A DNA stretch of 64,000 nt from contig NZ_RXZH01000002.1 of assembly GCF_003970385.1 (NCBI RefSeq), forward strand, positions 619,988 to 683,987, read 5' to 3'. A program made the position numbers and the translations under genes. Source of the stretch: Vibrio aquaticus. GTDB taxonomy: Bacteria > Pseudomonadota > Gammaproteobacteria > Enterobacterales > Vibrionaceae. Below the pieces are notes generated by a model. That model had not been told where the DNA came from and ran no database searches. It saw only the letters and a list, made by a program, of their open reading frames with translations. Below, piece by piece: positions 63,601 through 64,000 of this stretch; within the stretch, counting starts at the first letter, position 1; each line of letters begins with the position of its first letter.

Positions 63601-64000
63601 GACAACGTACCACCTTCAGGTAACTCAGTAATCACAACGCCTAGCGAAATTGAAGCGTCACTGTCGTCAAATTCATCAGAAATATGATCGTCAGTGTCAC
63701 CTTCTATTGAACCGCTGCCTGTATCAAATACTACTTTCGAAGAACCTGACTCGCCGAGGCTAATAGAGAAATCTTCTGATTTTGGTGGAGTGTCTTCAAA
63801 GTCTAAGATGGTAGCATCTGCAGTACGATCCGCTGGGTCTGTCGCCGTAAGTGCACCCTCGGCGCCTTCAACAGTCACACTGAAGTCTTCATCGCCTTCG
63901 TAGACTTTATCTTGCGCCGTCTTAACTCGTACTTTGACCGCATCTTCACCGGCTGGAACCGTCACTAAACCATTCGCGGGTACATCTACCCACTCGCCGT
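57633..64000 (-). CDS. Giant type I-secreted RTX adhesin, C-terminal part (5' truncated by window edge)
   Basis: The frame is open to the right edge ([19 protein letters not shown] at the edge), so about 2,120 C-terminal residues are visible. From the N-terminal side these are Calx-beta-like and Ig/cadherin-like repeats ([41 protein letters not shown]), lectin-like beta inserts, and a von Willebrand A domain near 59340-58800 with the metal site DASGS. RTX calcium repeats follow ([11 protein letters not shown] near 58300; [20 protein letters not shown] near 58050) and the C-terminal secretion target. Such LapA-type adhesins leave through a TolC-like type I system and hold cells to surfaces. 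The composition is acidic, as expected for calcium-dependent folding. The retention module and the transporter genes are not in the window. Confidence 0.9.
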   Translation of the reverse strand, partial: GEWVDVPANGLVTVPAGEDAVKVRVKTAQDKVYEGDEDFSVTVEGAEGALTATDPADRTADATILDFEDTPPKSEDFSISLGESGSSKVVFDTGSGSIEGDTDDHISDEFDDSDASISLGVVITELPEGGTLSYQGNPISEEDLAVFDEQGNLVKEGTIFENPNDIVYTRDEGKEGFLVGVKGNPHPDDSDSSDTSFYNWGVATDNPSVRTLELADGQVVTITASKVGNGNDDLTQYNGSAKHIGYGIGIGDDNGIQKDETLTIDFASRPADSITLGLDGLGGWFEEGYGSKPGNKAANESSVVIDVHWTNGNESGVEQFTYQKTTSGDNNLFHEIVIPSEAFPLPEGAMIDSVDLSTAGNGNWELRYLDTRSDDSFDYRAVDSHENYSEESTVTINNAPDAKDDPQTFEINLGSFAENGSWDYEGVTKTALVGKSTDDSEDRSANILVVDGDSADDLPGYELGVDGNINSGPGNQIQYDRLTGESEKIAIELPKPATSFSFTVAHLFANEGGTGNHEQGMWTVYLDGKAVQSGVFSVDSGHEGSFDVDLEGIAFDTIVFEATEFAGNPAKDEHGQNDSSDYFLTGLKVEGTGAYAVNQSEGEIRIPISEILSNDIDLDGDKLTIVAFGETGSHEARIEGDFVVFDFVDTFHGETSFTYTIQDSDGLEDTATINVIVNPDIVPVTVSSVSADNSTVEEGQDLNFTVNLSGKSQLGEQIEVKFGSVGSSASSDDVVLDKLTFTNGVTYNPNTGLLFVPPGVDSFQITLPTFDDVIDEPTENFVIEVGGKEAIGSIIDNDESPLASNSHVIGEEQSSYTFTWADFNLSDADSADLTVVITSAPGAGSLYLYDADSDAWIHLDSDVIGSGYQVTQDQIENGDLVFTPVSYESSTSMSDESNTATGNKQPDYAEFNYHGFDGVNSSSTVTMSVDIRPDTTPAKLDVETPVSGLNEGVEDSFISVSKITTQLVDTDGSETLKLVLAGLPEGTEVKFGDSTLLVDSNGRVNISSWLSEGGRVETVLDEIQIKVDVPDTYTVQVKAISDEIEGDTKEVTRGEFELIVHPAPVVPGAESKDVFGQEDTVLMLSLDDFGIESGTTVAITQQPVDGELVINLGTAQEPNWQPLNASQITSAQLASGVIGFRPELNESGYDGFGGDATGNKESDYAEVKFKAVDNNGSSQEHTLTVDINPVADEPVVSITLGDIQKTNAVFGHPTDKESILELYTNGKLLSINGDLFQGTHDQDNGFLSADNRDSNLFIAQDKYAGAPGTPDQPLAVHYTGNYKGSDVFIGGSLDDTFKGANTDSDHTYNDHLGYDTEGNEIKAIDTVIYEGSISDFIISFEEVGGGNRFRVIDKSGQETSLPNVDGAGDTLYFIEQIIFSDGIVELDYNTGLPNVVKDTTIPLTLDVELQDKDGSEQLVDNRVEITGIPEGVDLYIGGEKVEPVATSNGFQTFNVTVDLNKDNNFSATIDNAQLKVPADYTGSLDFTVTANAVAEDHNGNQATGSDSEFATLATDKFILDNSPEELLLGDSADDVIIGDVGGIDTTITPAKNYNIAILADASGSMKDNFDNSTRLGVMKAALLNFVEGLDTHSGTINIALIGFASSASAAVSISDIQDNNWSSLETAINGLSADGATNYEAAFDSAKTWFDGVGNSNANAENVTLFVTDGKPTTYTGDQSESGDSTDSLDLSKALDAYNELSSISKVKAIGIATDDSETQTLRMFDNTNVIGSADVPFGQQVSSLEQELEVEVNYNEPAETAYGSSFTLEQNQSADISLDFEVKEGLADSDVFNWRIEKLVNGTWETVYGPIKGSSDTTQTLNAVGEYRLAIMLDNVTNDESDAIKLEAEISITDTTTVNVGEVDVVTSGSQLVAALEGEISHTNYRDMDGDHILGDRGDDIIFGDAVNTTHLPWDQVGSPAEQKLGFDGLKQFLKLQNGSEPSDEELHQFISDNHDTYKLFEESLDDNDNVLGQADTLEGGKGDDILYGQGGEDMLIGGLGNDILTGGEDADIFKWVDSDLDGATDVVKDFDRSEGDSLDFSDVFADMDSDELDTMLRILDLDPSDVTVGDYSITFNESGLDTSMTLSKGANTVTVDFNGVSSSDITSSLIETLNTLKVE

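Overview
The window is chromosomal DNA of a Vibrio or close relative, from the replication-terminus region of the main chromosome. The core gene order matP, lonH-type protease, fabA, rmf, uup, rlmKL, zapC, pyrD, followed by NAD-glutamate dehydrogenase, pepN, prc, proQ, msrC, letAB, rsmF and the yccA-tusE-yccX-rlmI group, is the gammaproteobacterial terminus arrangement. The DUF3634, DUF3466 and DUF2835 genes and the 1,617-residue GDH are typical of vibrios. Five copies of a matS-like 13-mer and a dif-like half-decayed Xer site support the Ter placement. The species cannot be fixed from this sequence.

Region 1-7,110 is accessory. It starts with a DUF3653-type phage regulator cut by the window edge, a frameshifted phage gene and three unknown genes, the last one secreted. 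Facing them on the minus strand is an AT-rich Septu-type defence pair (PtuA ATPase, PtuB HNH nuclease) preceded by a cytosolic 5'-nucleotidase. Next comes a phage lysis cassette (M15 endolysin, 3TM holin) with two overlapping 44-residue genes, one protamine-like. A phage-type HTH gene then ends 5 bases before a dif-like site. That site has a perfect XerC arm and a poor XerD arm, the configuration known from the TLC satellite phage of V. cholerae. A transposase fragment follows. I read the block as a Xer-exploiting integrated element carrying anti-phage cargo; its left end lies outside the window.

Region 7,144-23,030 holds an HDOD-like protein, a small TolA-C-like periplasmic protein, matP with DUF3634, the LonH-like protease, fabA with adjacent FadR- and FabR-type operators, rmf, the rlmKL-glutaredoxin-uup-DUF3466 operon, zapC, pyrD and a lineage-specific CAP-domain lipoprotein. 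Region 23,225-34,900 holds NAD-GDH, DUF2835, pepN, a secreted protein, and prc with proQ.

Region 35,000-48,550 has msrC divergent from an ABC exporter-letA-letB operon for lipid transport across the envelope, then rsmF, a CvfB-like RNA-binding protein, an unknown membrane protein, a DUF4442 thioesterase-like gene, an AroH-type DAHP synthase, yajQ, and a siroheme-synthase-like protein with a vestigial methyltransferase tail. Region 48,550-57,550 has the aapJQMP amino-acid transporter behind a long AT-rich regulatory region, then yccA, tusE, yccX, a chemoreceptor and rlmI. From 57,633 to the right edge runs the C-terminal 2,100 or so residues of a giant type I-secreted RTX adhesin with a von Willebrand A domain. 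No rRNA, tRNA or CRISPR array was recognised.
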